The notes: a model not told the origin generated them from the sequence alone. 64,000 bases of DNA from Burkholderiales bacterium (GCA_947474755.1 CANJJE010000004.1:1-64000), one strand, 5' to 3'. Numbered from the stretch's first letter, positions 26,567 through 35,806 are shown. A program made the numbers and translations.

Positions 26567-26598
26567 CGACAAGGGGCACCGCGTGGTGCCCCTTGTCG
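26567..26598 (-). other. Strong intercistronic hairpin between dctP and dctQ
   Basis: Perfect 14-bp arms (CGACAAGGGGCACC and its complement) with a 4-nt loop, 13 bases after the dctP stop. No T-run follows, so it looks like an mRNA-stabilising or attenuating structure that raises dctP over dctQM rather than a full terminator. Confidence 0.75.
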
Positions 26599-26611
26599 AT
26601 CCCCGGCTGGA

Positions 26612-27742
26612 TCAAGCCTTCTTGGCCCCGGACTTGAAGTAGTGGTTGTAGGCCAGCTTGAAGTCGACGGTGTAGTCGTTCTGCCACTGTCCCACGCGTT
26701 CGGCGAAAGCACGCTGCGAGGCGAGAACCTTCTTGAACAAGGGGTTCTCTTCCGCCTTTTTCGCGATGGTCTTGTCCCATGCCGCGAGCTGCGCCTTCAA
26801 TATGGCATCGGGCGTCTTGTAGAACTTGACGCCGGCTTTTTTCATCTCGATGTAGTCCTGAGAATTGCGCTGTGCCGCTTTCCAGCTCATGTCCGCGCTG
26901 GCCGCTTGCACGCCGTACTCGATGATCGACTTCAATTCGGCAGGCAGCGCATCGAGCTTCGACTTGTTGAACAACACCTCGAACTGTTCGCCACTTTGAT
27001 GGAAGCTCTGCAACATGCAGTTCTTCACCACATCCGGGAAGCCGAGCAGGCGGTCGGACGAGGCGTTGTTGAACTCGGCCGCGTCGATCAGGCCACGGTC
27101 CAGTGCGGGCACGATTTCGCCGCCCGGGAGCGGGTTCACGGCGGCGCCCATCTCGGTGTAGATGTCTACGGCGAGGCCGACGGTGCGGTATTTCAGGCCC
27201 TTGAGATCTTCGACCTTCGCGATCGGCTTCTTGAACCAGCCCAGCGGTTGCACCGGCATCGGGCCGTACATGTACGAGGCCACGTCGAGGTTCAGGCTCT
27301 TGTAGATCTCGGCAACCAGCTCCTTGCCGCCGCCGTAGTTGTGCCAAGCCAGCACGGTGTTGGCATCCATGCCGAAGCCCGGGCCCGACCCCCATAGCGC
27401 CAGCGCCGAGTTCTTGCCATACCAGTAGGCGATGACGCCATGACCGCCATCGAGCGTGCCTTTGCTCACCGCATCGAGCAACTGGAAGGCCGGCACGACC
27501 GAGCCCGCCGGCAGCACCTCGATCTTCAGACGGCTGCCTGCCATGTCATTGATCTTCTTCGCAAAGTCCATTGCGTACTCGTGAAAGATGTCTTTCGCGG
27601 GCCAGGTGCTCTGGAATCTGAAGCTGGTGGTCTGTGCGCGCGACACCATCGGTGCTGCCAGTGCACCGGTGGCGACCGTTCCGGTGGCGGCCTGTTTCAG
27701 GAATCGGCGGCGAGGTGCAGCTTTCTTGTCGGGGGTGCTCAT
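26612..27742 (-). CDS. dctP: TRAP transporter substrate-binding protein DctP (TakP-like)
   Basis: This periplasmic protein captures the substrate for DctQM. The 376-residue protein has a Tat-like signal (RRRFLKQAATG, about 11-21, with cleavage near SRAQ). The mature part resembles the TakP group that binds 2-oxo acids (FQSTWPAKDIFHEYAMDFAK; GVIAYWYGKNSALALWGSGP; LIDAAEFNNASSDRLLGFPD). A 2-oxo acid substrate is inferred from that likeness. It heads the dctPQM operon. Confidence 0.92.
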   Translation of the reverse strand: MSTPDKKAAPRRRFLKQAATGTVATGALAAPMVSRAQTTSFRFQSTWPAKDIFHEYAMDFAKKINDMAGSRLKIEVLPAGSVVPAFQLLDAVSKGTLDGGHGVIAYWYGKNSALALWGSGPGFGMDANTVLAWHNYGGGKELVAEIYKSLNLDVASYMYGPMPVQPLGWFKKPIAKVEDLKGLKYRTVGLAVDIYTEMGAAVNPLPGGEIVPALDRGLIDAAEFNNASSDRLLGFPDVVKNCMLQSFHQSGEQFEVLFNKSKLDALPAELKSIIEYGVQAASADMSWKAAQRNSQDYIEMKKAGVKFYKTPDAILKAQLAAWDKTIAKKAEENPLFKKVLASQRAFAERVGQWQNDYTVDFKLAYNHYFKSGAKKA

Positions 27743-27997
27743 GGTTCGTCTCCTGGCTGGTGTTGATGAACTGCCTTGTCGGTCGCTCGGCGTGCTGCCG
27801 TCGATCCCGAAATTATCGACCCGATGCTTGCACGGGGCCGACGCTGCCGATGGCTGCGATCAGGTCGTCATGCCCGGCGCATCTTAGTGATGGCCGCGCG
27901 CGCAGTGGGCATGCGATTCACCAGCATCGACTCTGTGCGGCTTGTCATCGACCGTCCGGGCGGTTCCGAGAAGGCGGGCGAAAGCCCTGCTTCTCTC

Positions 27998-28029
27998 GCT
28001 CAAGTGTGAAGGGGGGATGGGAACAATGG
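27998..28029 (+). promoter_or_regulatory. Flagellar promoter-like motif before flhB
   Basis: GCTCAAGT (27998-28005), 14 nt, GGAACAATGG (28020-28029). The same two boxes with the same spacing stand before flhA. The -35 box equals that of the sigma-28 promoters, but the -10 does not match GCCGATAA well. The remainder of 27743-28071 shows no gene. Confidence 0.45.
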
Positions 28030-28071
28030 TCGGGCGCGCCTCCCGCGTGACCACGCTCGCCGCACCCGCTC

Positions 28072-29235
28072 ATGGCCGAGTCAGACGCCCAAGATCGCAA
28101 TCTACCCGCCTCGGAGCTTCGGCTGAAGAAGGCGCGTGAAGACGGCAATGTGCCCCGCTCGCGCGACCTGGGCCACTTCGCGGCGCTGGCGGCCGGCGGT
28201 TTCGGTCTGGTCGTCATGACGCCTACCTTGATCGGATGGACCCAGGGCGGCCTGGTGCGCAGCCTGAGCTTCGATGCCAGCGCGCGCCTCGGACCGTCCG
28301 CGATGTTCGAGCGGCTGGTCGACCTCACCATCATGATGTTGTGGGTCATCGTGCCGATGGGGCTGTGGATGAGCTGCGTCGGCATCGCCAGCTCGCTGGC
28401 CATCGGGGGCTGGAACTGGACCTTGAAACCGCTGATGCCCAAGTCCAGGCCGTTCAACCTGCCCGCCGGCATCAGTCTCCTGTTGTCGAAGCAACACGTG
28501 ATCGACGCGCTGAAGGCGTCGCTGCTGGCGCTGCTGCTGGGCACGGTGGGCTGTCTGTATCTCTACTTTCACATCGACGAGTTCCGCAGCCTGCTGGGCA
28601 TGCCGCTGAACGCCGGCCTCGCGCAGGCTGGCTCCGCCATGCAAGGTGGGCTCTGGCTTCTGCTTGGCGTGCTGGCGGTGTTCGCGGCCGTGGATGCGCC
28701 TCTGCAACGCTATCTGAATGCCAACAAGCTGAAGATGACCGCGCAGGAGGTGAAGCAGGAGCACAAAGAGTCCGAGGGCAGCCAGGAGGTCAAGGGCCGA
28801 CGCCGCCAGCTGATGCGCGAGCTGTCGCGCCGCCGCATGCTCGCTGCCGTGCCGACCGCCGATCTGGTGGTGATGAACCCGACCCACTATGCGGTTGCAC
28901 TGAAGTACGACGAGGCTCTGATGGGCGCGCCCCGCGTGGTCGCCAAGGGTGCGGACCTGCTCGCGATGACGATCCGCGACACCGCCCGCCAGGCCCAGGT
29001 GCCGGTGCTGCAGGCCCCGGTGCTGGCGCGTGCGCTGTACGCCCACGCCGAACTCGACCGCGAAATTCCGACCGCGCTGTTCGCTGCCGTGGCACAGGTG
29101 CTGGCCTATGTCTACCAGCTGCGTGCCGCGATGAGCGGCCGTGGCGCGATGCCGGACGATCTGCCCGAACTGTCGGTGCCGCCGGAACTGGATCCGCACA
29201 ACACGCCAATAGACCAAGACGTCAATTTGGCGTGA
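28072..29235 (+). CDS. flhB: Flagellar export switch protein FlhB
   Basis: FlhB sits at the export gate and switches substrate class from rod/hook to filament. The 387-residue protein has four membrane segments (about 33-50, 90-110, 145-165, 185-205). The cytoplasmic domain carries the autocleavage site NPTH (in LVVMNPTHYAVALKYD, about 264-279). The N-terminus (QDRNLPASELRLKKAREDGN) is typical. It begins the second flagellar block, far from fliR. Confidence 0.97.
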   Translation: MAESDAQDRNLPASELRLKKAREDGNVPRSRDLGHFAALAAGGFGLVVMTPTLIGWTQGGLVRSLSFDASARLGPSAMFERLVDLTIMMLWVIVPMGLWMSCVGIASSLAIGGWNWTLKPLMPKSRPFNLPAGISLLLSKQHVIDALKASLLALLLGTVGCLYLYFHIDEFRSLLGMPLNAGLAQAGSAMQGGLWLLLGVLAVFAAVDAPLQRYLNANKLKMTAQEVKQEHKESEGSQEVKGRRRQLMRELSRRRMLAAVPTADLVVMNPTHYAVALKYDEALMGAPRVVAKGADLLAMTIRDTARQAQVPVLQAPVLARALYAHAELDREIPTALFAAVAQVLAYVYQLRAAMSGRGAMPDDLPELSVPPELDPHNTPIDQDVNLA

Positions 29236-29352
29236 CGTGGGAACAGCTGCCGAGAGCGCGGGGGGACACGAGCGCAACACAGCGGCCCGCCGCAGCGCTC
29301 CTGCACTGATTTCGACAGCCCAGAACTGCACGTTCTTCCGCCCCCTTATCCG

Positions 29353-29384
29353 GCTCAAGTTTTGGCGGTGCCTCGGAACAATGG
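29353..29384 (+). promoter_or_regulatory. Flagellar promoter-like motif before flhA
   Basis: GCTCAAGT (29353-29360), 14 nt, GGAACAATGG (29375-29384), identical in boxes and spacing to the motif before flhB. It lies about 80 bases before flhA. Confidence 0.45.
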
Positions 29385-29465
29385 AAAGCATCAAACAGCG
29401 CTTTTCATGTCCGCACATCTCCTCTCCACACTGCCATTGACGACCCTCGTCAGGGCCATGTCACG

Positions 29466-31550
29466 ATGAATCCGTTTCAGCAAGTGACGGCCTGGCTGGG
29501 CCCGAACGCCACCGCGATCCGGGCGCTGATGGCGCCGCTGTTCATCGTGATGGTGCTGTCGATGATGGTGCTGCCGCTGCCGCCCTTGGCGCTCGACCTG
29601 CTGTTCACCTTCAACATCGCGATGGCGCTGATGGTGATGATGGTCGCGGCCTACATGGTCAAGCCGCTGGACTTTGCGGCTTTCCCGACGGTGATCCTGC
29701 TGACCACATTGCTGCGCCTGTCGTTGAACGTGGCCTCGACGCGCGTCGTGCTGCTCGAAGGCCACACCGGACCGGGCGCTGCCGGTGCGGTGATCGAGTC
29801 GTTCGGCCACTTCCTGATCGGGGGCAATTTCGCCGTCGGTCTGATCGTCTTCGCGATCCTGGTGGTCATCAACTTCATCGTGGTGACCAAGGGCGCCGAG
29901 CGCATCGCCGAAGTCGGTGCGCGCTTTACCCTGGACGCCATGCCCGGCAAGCAGATGGCGATCGACGCCGATCTGAACGCCGGACTGATCGACGAGAAGG
30001 AGGCCAAGCGCCGTCGCGCCGAGGTCGGTGACGAGGCGGAGTTCTTCGGCTCGATGGACGGTGCCAGCAAGTTCGTCCGTGGTGACGCCATTGCCGGCCT
30101 GATGATCCTGGTGATCAACATCGTCGGTGGCTTCATCATCGGCATGGTGCAGCACGGCCTGTCCGCCGGGCAGGCCGCCGACAGCTATATCGTGCTCGCC
30201 GTCGGTGATGCGCTGGTCGCGCAGATTCCAGGCCTGCTGATCTCGGTCGCCGCCGCGATGGTGGTCTCGCGCGTCGGCAAGGGCAACGACGTCGGCACGC
30301 AGATCGCTGCGCAGATGTTCAACTCGCCACGCTCGCTGGCGATCACCGCCGGTGTCATCGGCACGCTGGGCCTGATTCCCGGCATGCCTCACATGGTGTT
30401 CATCCTGATCGCCTCCGGCCTGGGCTACGCGGCCTACTGGATGCGCGAGCGCGACCGCATCGCCCGCGAGGCCCCACCGCCTTCGGATGTCGTGATGCCG
30501 GAACCCAATGCCGAAGCGAGCTGGGACGACCTGCTGCCGATCGACACGCTGGGCCTGGAGGTCGGCTACCGGCTGATCTCGCTGGTCGACAAGGCACGCG
30601 AAGGCGATCTGCTGGCGCGCATCAAGGGCGTGCGGCGCAAGTTCGCGCAGGATGTCGGCTTCCTGCCGCCGCCGGTGCACATCCGCGACAACCTCGAGCT
30701 CAAGCCCAGCATGTACCGACTCACGCTGCGCGGCGCGGTGGTGGGCGAGGGCGAGGCCTTCCCGGGCATGTGGCTGGCCATCAACCCCGGCGGCGCCACC
30801 ACCCAGTTGATCGGAACGCGCACCACCGATCCCGCCTTCGGACTGCCTGCGGTGTGGATCGAGGATCGTCAGCGCGAGTCAGCCCAAATGAGTGGATTTA
30901 CGGTGGTTGATTGCTCGACTGTCGTGGCGACCCATCTTTCACACTTGATGCAACTTCACGCCGCCAGGTTGCTGGGTCGCGTGGAGGTCCAGAACCTGGT
31001 CGAACACGTGACCAAGCTGGCCCCCAAGATGATCGAGGACGTGGTGCCAAAAATGGTTGCTATACCGGCTCTGCAAAAGGTTCTCCAGCTGCTGCTGGAA
31101 GAAGGCGTGCATATCCGCGACATGCGCTCCATTGTCGAGAGCCTGGCCGAGAACGCGTCCACCGTCACCGACCCCGCCGAACTGGCCCGTCGCATCCGCG
31201 TGCACCTGGCACCGTCCATCGTTCAGCAGATCTATGGCCCGAGCAAGGAGCTCGACGTGATCGCCCTGGAGCCCGACCTCGAACGCATGGTGGCGCAGGC
31301 CTTGACCTCGCCGCACGGCGCGGCACTGGACCCGGGCGTGGCCGACACGCTGAGCCGCCACGCAGCCGACTCGGCCAAGCGCCAGGAAGACCTGGGACTG
31401 CCCCCCTGCCTGCTGGTGCCGGACGCGATCCGTGCGCCCATGGCCCGCCTTCTCAAGCGTGCCGCGCCGCGTCTGCGGGTGCTGGCCCACAGTGAAATTC
31501 CTGAAACCCATTCGATCCGTATCGGGTCAGTCATCGGAGGCATCGCATGA
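29466..31550 (+). CDS. flhA: Flagellar export gate protein FlhA
   Basis: FlhA forms the nonameric ring that receives substrates and uses the proton gradient. The 694-residue protein has about eight membrane segments in residues 20-325, with the FHIPEP-type loop (TKGAERIAEVGARFTLDAMP; the family hallmark region at about 140-200). A large cytoplasmic domain follows to the C-terminus. The flhF start overlaps its stop by four bases. Confidence 0.97.
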   Translation: MNPFQQVTAWLGPNATAIRALMAPLFIVMVLSMMVLPLPPLALDLLFTFNIAMALMVMMVAAYMVKPLDFAAFPTVILLTTLLRLSLNVASTRVVLLEGHTGPGAAGAVIESFGHFLIGGNFAVGLIVFAILVVINFIVVTKGAERIAEVGARFTLDAMPGKQMAIDADLNAGLIDEKEAKRRRAEVGDEAEFFGSMDGASKFVRGDAIAGLMILVINIVGGFIIGMVQHGLSAGQAADSYIVLAVGDALVAQIPGLLISVAAAMVVSRVGKGNDVGTQIAAQMFNSPRSLAITAGVIGTLGLIPGMPHMVFILIASGLGYAAYWMRERDRIAREAPPPSDVVMPEPNAEASWDDLLPIDTLGLEVGYRLISLVDKAREGDLLARIKGVRRKFAQDVGFLPPPVHIRDNLELKPSMYRLTLRGAVVGEGEAFPGMWLAINPGGATTQLIGTRTTDPAFGLPAVWIEDRQRESAQMSGFTVVDCSTVVATHLSHLMQLHAARLLGRVEVQNLVEHVTKLAPKMIEDVVPKMVAIPALQKVLQLLLEEGVHIRDMRSIVESLAENASTVTDPAELARRIRVHLAPSIVQQIYGPSKELDVIALEPDLERMVAQALTSPHGAALDPGVADTLSRHAADSAKRQEDLGLPPCLLVPDAIRAPMARLLKRAAPRLRVLAHSEIPETHSIRIGSVIGGIA

Positions 31551-33208
31551 ACGTCAAACGCTTCACTGCGCGCACATCGCGCGACGCTCTGGTGCTCGTG
31601 CGCCAGGCACTTGGCGAGGATGCGGTCGTGCTGTCCACCAAGCCGTGCGGCGAAGGGGTCGAGGTGGTGGCGATGGCGCCGGAAAGCATGGCTCAGATCG
31701 AGCGCATGGCCATCGCAGCCGCACCTGCCTCGCCTGCTGCTGCCAGCCGGGCGACCGCCGCGCGATCAGGACCGGGTCGACCCGGCGTCGCGAGAACGCA
31801 GCCCGCCAGGGCCGATGCCGATGCCGATGCCGATGCCACGACGGCGGGCGAATCGGTCGACGAGGACATCGAGCGTCTGTCGATGAGCACGCTGTCGTTC
31901 CAGGACTATGTGCGTGACCGCATGCTCAAGCGCCGCCAGGTCGCGCTGCAGGCCGAGTCCGCTGTCGCACGTGTTGCGCCTCCTGTCGCCGAGGTGCGCA
32001 TCAGCCCGCTCGCGACGAGGATGGCCGATGCGCCGGTGGCGCGCCCCGCCGTCGCCATGAAGCGCGCACAGACCGCCGTTCAGCCCGGACATGCGCCGGT
32101 GCTCGGCGCGCTGCATGGCGCGGCCACATCGATGGACATCGGCGCCCACTTGTCCCTGCACGAACTGCCGGTGCTGCGCGAAGAGGTGATCGTGCGCCAG
32201 CCTGTCGCACCTGCTGCGGCCAGCGCCGATGCCAGTGTGGCCCGCCGCGACCAGCAGGACATGATGAACGAGCTGCGCAGCATGAAGGGCATGATCGAGG
32301 AACGCTTCGGCGCCCTGGCCTTCATGGAGAAGCTGCAGCGCCAGCCGACGCAGGCGCGGCTGACACAGAAGCTGCTCGACTGCGGTTTCTCGCCCGCGCT
32401 GATCCGCAAGCTGGCCGAGGGCATGGGCCCCGACGTCAGCGATGAGATGGCCTGGGCCTCCGCCGTGCTCGAACGCAATCTGCTGAGTGCCGACCGTGAA
32501 CCGTCGCTCGAGGACCAGGGGGGTGTCTACGCACTGGTCGGCGCCACTGGCGTCGGCAAGACCACCACCACCGCCAAGCTGGCCGCTGCTTTCGCGACCC
32601 GCTACGGCGCGTCGCATCTGGGACTGATCACGCTCGATGCCTACCGCGTCGGTGCTCACGAACAGCTGCGGGCTTACGGCCGCATCCTCGGGGTGCCGGT
32701 GCACACCGCACACGACCGCGCGTCGCTGGAAGACCTGCTCGAACTGTTGTCGGCGAAGAAGATGGTGTTGATCGACACCGCCGGCATGGCACAACGTGAC
32801 ACGCGTACCCGCGAACTGCTGGACATGCTGGGCCACCGATCGATTCACAAGCTGCTGGTGGTCAACTCCGCCGCGCAGGGCGAGACGATCGAGGACGTGC
32901 TGATCGCCTACCGTGCCAATACCTGCCGTGGCATCGTGCTGTCGAAAATGGACGAGGCGGTGAAGCTGGGTCCGGTGCTCGATGCGCTGATCCGTCACAA
33001 GCTCACCGTGCTGGGCGTGGCCAATGGTCAGCGCGTACCCGAAGACTGGCACCGTCTGTCGTCGAACGCGCTGATCCACCGCGCACTGCGCCCGACCATC
33101 GGCACCGCGTACCGGATGGATTCGAGCGAGGTCAATCTGATCTTCGCCGCGCCGCAGCACCCGTCGTACGCGCTGCCACCGCACGTGGCGCTGATGGCAC
33201 ACGCCTGA
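31547..33208 (+). CDS. flhF: Flagellar GTPase FlhF
   Basis: FlhF is an SRP-type GTPase that sets where, and how many, polar flagella are built. The 553-residue protein has the short N-terminal FlhF motif (RFTARTSRDALVLVRQALGE) and a long variable B region with an Asp/Ala repeat. The NG domain has a P-loop at about 331 (GATGVGKTTTTAKLA), then DTAGMAQRD (G3) and VLSKMDEA (G4-like). The presence of FlhF suggests polar flagellation. It overlaps flhA by four bases and flhG by one. Confidence 0.95.
   Translation: MNVKRFTARTSRDALVLVRQALGEDAVVLSTKPCGEGVEVVAMAPESMAQIERMAIAAAPASPAAASRATAARSGPGRPGVARTQPARADADADADATTAGESVDEDIERLSMSTLSFQDYVRDRMLKRRQVALQAESAVARVAPPVAEVRISPLATRMADAPVARPAVAMKRAQTAVQPGHAPVLGALHGAATSMDIGAHLSLHELPVLREEVIVRQPVAPAAASADASVARRDQQDMMNELRSMKGMIEERFGALAFMEKLQRQPTQARLTQKLLDCGFSPALIRKLAEGMGPDVSDEMAWASAVLERNLLSADREPSLEDQGGVYALVGATGVGKTTTTAKLAAAFATRYGASHLGLITLDAYRVGAHEQLRAYGRILGVPVHTAHDRASLEDLLELLSAKKMVLIDTAGMAQRDTRTRELLDMLGHRSIHKLLVVNSAAQGETIEDVLIAYRANTCRGIVLSKMDEAVKLGPVLDALIRHKLTVLGVANGQRVPEDWHRLSSNALIHRALRPTIGTAYRMDSSEVNLIFAAPQHPSYALPPHVALMAHA
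31811..31838 (+). repeat. GCCGAT hexanucleotide repeat in flhF
   Basis: About four and a half units of GCCGAT encode an Ala-Asp run in the flhF linker. A six-base unit keeps the frame, so length changes would alter only the linker. Confidence 0.8.
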
Positions 33209-34035
33209 TGACCACCACCTTCCCGTCCAACCCGCCGTTTCCTGCGATGACGACCACGCTTTCCTCCTCGATGCCGCTCGACCAGGCCGATGGCCTGCGC
33301 CGCCTGTTCGCCCACGCTCAGGCCCGCTTCGTGCCCGTCGTGTCGAATCCTCACATGGCCTTCGGTGGCGTGATGCTCGAACGCCTGTGCAGCGGTTTCG
33401 CCGAGCAGGGCTGCCACACGCTGGTGATCGACGCTGGGGAGAACGCGCCGGAGCCCCATGAGATGGCGCAGGTGGATCTGGCCGAATGCATCGAGACGCT
33501 GTCGCACGAGGTGTCGTACCTCGCTGCCCGTGGCCTGCCGCTGCGCTATGTCGACGCGCAGGGTTCGACCACCGGCTTCCTGGAGGCGGTGGCCTGTGCT
33601 GCGCCTGGTGCCGATGTGGTGCTGGTGCACGCCAGCGCGACTGACTTGTGCCGCCTGTTCATGCGCAATGAATCAGTGACGCGGCCGCGCCCATTGCTGC
33701 TGGCCGATGACCGACCTGTCAGCGTCAAACATGCCTATGCCGGGATGAAGCTGCTGACGCAGCGCGGTGGCCTGCTGGTGCACGACCTGTTGCTGAGCGC
33801 CGCGCCGAGTTCGCCGCGCGCCGAGCGCATCGCGATGCAGATCGCGACCTGCGCCGACGATTTCCTGGGCGCCGTGCTGCGCGACTGGATGCAGGTCGAC
33901 CCGGCAAGCGACCCGCGTACCCACGCGACACCCGCGCTGCGTCGCTGGGTGCGCGACACGCTGCAACCTGCGGCTGCCGAAGTGGCTGCGTCCCGCCCCG
34001 CCATGGCCGCGCACGCTCTTCACGAGCTGAACTGA
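33208..34035 (+). CDS. FlhG/FleN-like flagellar number regulator lacking a P-loop
   Basis: The gene sits between flhF and fliA, where flhG (a MinD-like ATPase that limits flagellar number) is normally found. The 275-residue protein follows the MinD-like layout (beta strand RFVPVVSNPHMAFGGVMLERL at about 41-61; HTLVIDAGENAPEPHEMAQVDL). The Walker A motif GKGGVGKT is absent: its place reads NPHMAFGGVML. It therefore probably does not bind ATP in the usual way. Ending and length are intact, so it is not an obvious pseudogene. The ATG lies inside the flhF stop (TGATG). Confidence 0.65.
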   Translation: MTTTFPSNPPFPAMTTTLSSSMPLDQADGLRRLFAHAQARFVPVVSNPHMAFGGVMLERLCSGFAEQGCHTLVIDAGENAPEPHEMAQVDLAECIETLSHEVSYLAARGLPLRYVDAQGSTTGFLEAVACAAPGADVVLVHASATDLCRLFMRNESVTRPRPLLLADDRPVSVKHAYAGMKLLTQRGGLLVHDLLLSAAPSSPRAERIAMQIATCADDFLGAVLRDWMQVDPASDPRTHATPALRRWVRDTLQPAAAEVAASRPAMAAHALHELN

Positions 34036-34051
34036 ATCTCTGGAGCCATCC

Positions 34052-34771
34052 ATGTCCACGTACACCGCCAAGGGACAGCTCGACAACACGTCGATGCTCA
34101 AACAGTACAGCCCGCTGGTGCGGCGCCTTGCGCACCAGATGATTGCCAAGTTGCCTGCCAACGTCGAACTCGACGACCTCATCCAGGTCGGCATGATCGG
34201 CCTGGCCGATGCGCTGACCCGCTTCGACGTTGCGCAAGGTGTGCAGTTCGAGACTTTCGCGACGCAGCGCATCCGCGGCGCGATGCTCGACGAACTGCGT
34301 GGCAATGACTACCTGTCGCGAGGCACACGCAAGCAGCAGCGCACCATCGAGGCGGCGGTGCACAAGCTGGAGCAGCGTCTGGGCCGCGCCCCTGCCGAAA
34401 GCGAGATCGCTCGCGAAATGGGCATCACGCTGGCCGAGTACCAGGAACTGCTCGGCAAGGTGCGCGGCACGCAGCTGGTCTACCTCGAAGACATGTCTGG
34501 TGACGACGGTGACCATGACTACCTGGACCGCCATGTCGCCGACGAATCGTTCAACCCGCTGGCACAGCTGCAGGATCACCGCATGCGCGAGGCTCTGGTC
34601 GCCGGCATCAAGGTGCTGCCCGAGCGTGAGCAGTACGTGATGAGCATGTACTACGAACACGACATGAACCTGAAGGAGATCGCTGCCGTGCTGAAGGTCA
34701 CCGAGTCGCGCGTGTGCCAGCTGCACAGCCAGTCGATCGCGCGACTGCGTGTCAAGCTCAGGGAGTACTGA
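34052..34771 (+). CDS. fliA: Flagellar sigma factor FliA (sigma-28)
   Basis: FliA directs RNA polymerase to late flagellar promoters. The 239-residue protein has region 2 (PLVRRLAHQMIAKLPANVEL, DDLIQVGMIGLADAL, FATQRIRGAMLDELR), region 3 (RAPAESEIAREMGI) and region 4 (LPEREQYVMSMYYEHDMNLK, SRVCQLHSQSIARLR). Its cognate promoters are visible before fliC1, fliD, fliS and the small gene at 8645. It is the last gene of the flhBAFG-fliA block. Confidence 0.97.
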   Translation: MSTYTAKGQLDNTSMLKQYSPLVRRLAHQMIAKLPANVELDDLIQVGMIGLADALTRFDVAQGVQFETFATQRIRGAMLDELRGNDYLSRGTRKQQRTIEAAVHKLEQRLGRAPAESEIAREMGITLAEYQELLGKVRGTQLVYLEDMSGDDGDHDYLDRHVADESFNPLAQLQDHRMREALVAGIKVLPEREQYVMSMYYEHDMNLKEIAAVLKVTESRVCQLHSQSIARLRVKLREY

Positions 34772-34823
34772 AGCTGGCAGCGCTCCCCAGGGGGCGTCGC
34801 CCGTCCCGGGGCGGCCCGGCACC

Positions 34824-35633
34824 GTGCGGGCGTCCCGGTTCGACAGGGCCATCTTGTTGCTGTCCATGTGGCCGTTGCCAGCGCTGCTGACCTGGGCCAT
34901 CGCCTGGGCTGTCTACCTTGGCCTGCGCTCGCTCGATGCGTCCGCCATCATGGCCCTGCTGTGCGGCGCCGTCATCGGCGCCTTGCCGGCTGTGGCGTCG
35001 CCCTGGCCTCTCACCGCCTGGCGCCGCTGTTTCATGGCGCTCGGCTTCCCCCTGTCGCTGGCCGCTTCCGGCATGGCCGGTGATCTGCCCGCCTGGCCCT
35101 GGCTCCTGCCGCTGGGTGCGCTGGCGTTGCTCTATCCGCTCAACGCATGGCGCGACGCGCCTTTCTTCCCGACACCGCACGGTGCCCTGCGGGGCCTGGC
35201 GCGGCTGGTGCGCCTGCCAGAGGCCGCCCGCGTGCTCGAAGCGGGCTGCGGCCTCGGCGATGGTCTGCGCGAACTGCATGCCGAGTACCCGCGCGCGCGC
35301 CTCGATGGGGTGGAGTGGAGCTGGCCGCTGCGCGCTGCCTGCCAGTGGCGCTGCCGCTTTGCAAAGGTCATCCGCGGCGACCTGTGGAAGACCGGCTGGT
35401 CGGGCTATCAGCTGGTCTACCTGTTCCAGCGGCCCGAGAGCATGCCGCGTGCAGTCGACAAGGCCGCGCGCGAACTCGCTCGCGGAGCCTGGCTCGCGAG
35501 CCTGGAATTCGAGGCGATGCAGCTGGAACCCGACGCCTGTCACGCCTGCCCCGACGGGCGCCGGGTGTGGCTGTACCAGCAGCCCTTCACGCCACGGCGC
35601 GAGACGACGCCCGGAACGAGCCGCGGTTGCTGA
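34824..35633 (+). CDS. Membrane-anchored class I SAM-dependent methyltransferase
   Basis: From GTG 34824 the protein has 269 residues. The N-terminal third has several hydrophobic segments (about 8-30, 36-52, 65-100). A methyltransferase-like domain follows with the SAM motif VLEAGCGLGDG (about 140) and an acidic end of the next strand (RLDGVEWSW). The start is unsure: an earlier GTG (34749) overlaps fliA, and the first ATG (34866) falls inside a membrane segment. The substrate is unknown. A tandem arrangement after fliA may be chance. Confidence 0.7.
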   Translation: MRASRFDRAILLLSMWPLPALLTWAIAWAVYLGLRSLDASAIMALLCGAVIGALPAVASPWPLTAWRRCFMALGFPLSLAASGMAGDLPAWPWLLPLGALALLYPLNAWRDAPFFPTPHGALRGLARLVRLPEAARVLEAGCGLGDGLRELHAEYPRARLDGVEWSWPLRAACQWRCRFAKVIRGDLWKTGWSGYQLVYLFQRPESMPRAVDKAARELARGAWLASLEFEAMQLEPDACHACPDGRRVWLYQQPFTPRRETTPGTSRGC

Positions 35634-35716
35634 GGTGACCTCGGGCTGGCATGCCCGTCGACAAGCGTTCAAAATCAGCGCGATCGTCACACGCAGTTCC
35701 TGCGCTGGAGTTCGCC

Positions 35717-35803
35717 ATGCCCGGTTTGCTACCCGACGTCGACCCCGACGGCCTGCCCGAGTATTCGGTGGTCTACGCCGACGATGGATTGAGGAGGGGC
35801 TGA
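35717..35803 (+). pseudogene. N-terminal fragment of a class V aminotransferase
   Basis: A 28-codon frame reads MPGLLPDVDPDGLPEYSVVY and then quickly stops. This closely resembles the start of PLP-dependent class V aminotransferases as I remember them from Burkholderiales. The rest of the gene is absent: the next gene begins four bases after the stop. It looks like a deletion remnant; a short leader peptide is an alternative. Confidence 0.4.
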
Positions 35804-35806
35804 GAC

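Noticed and set aside
31811-31838. Phase-variable repeat in flhF
   Set aside because: The unit is six bases, so slippage cannot shift the frame.
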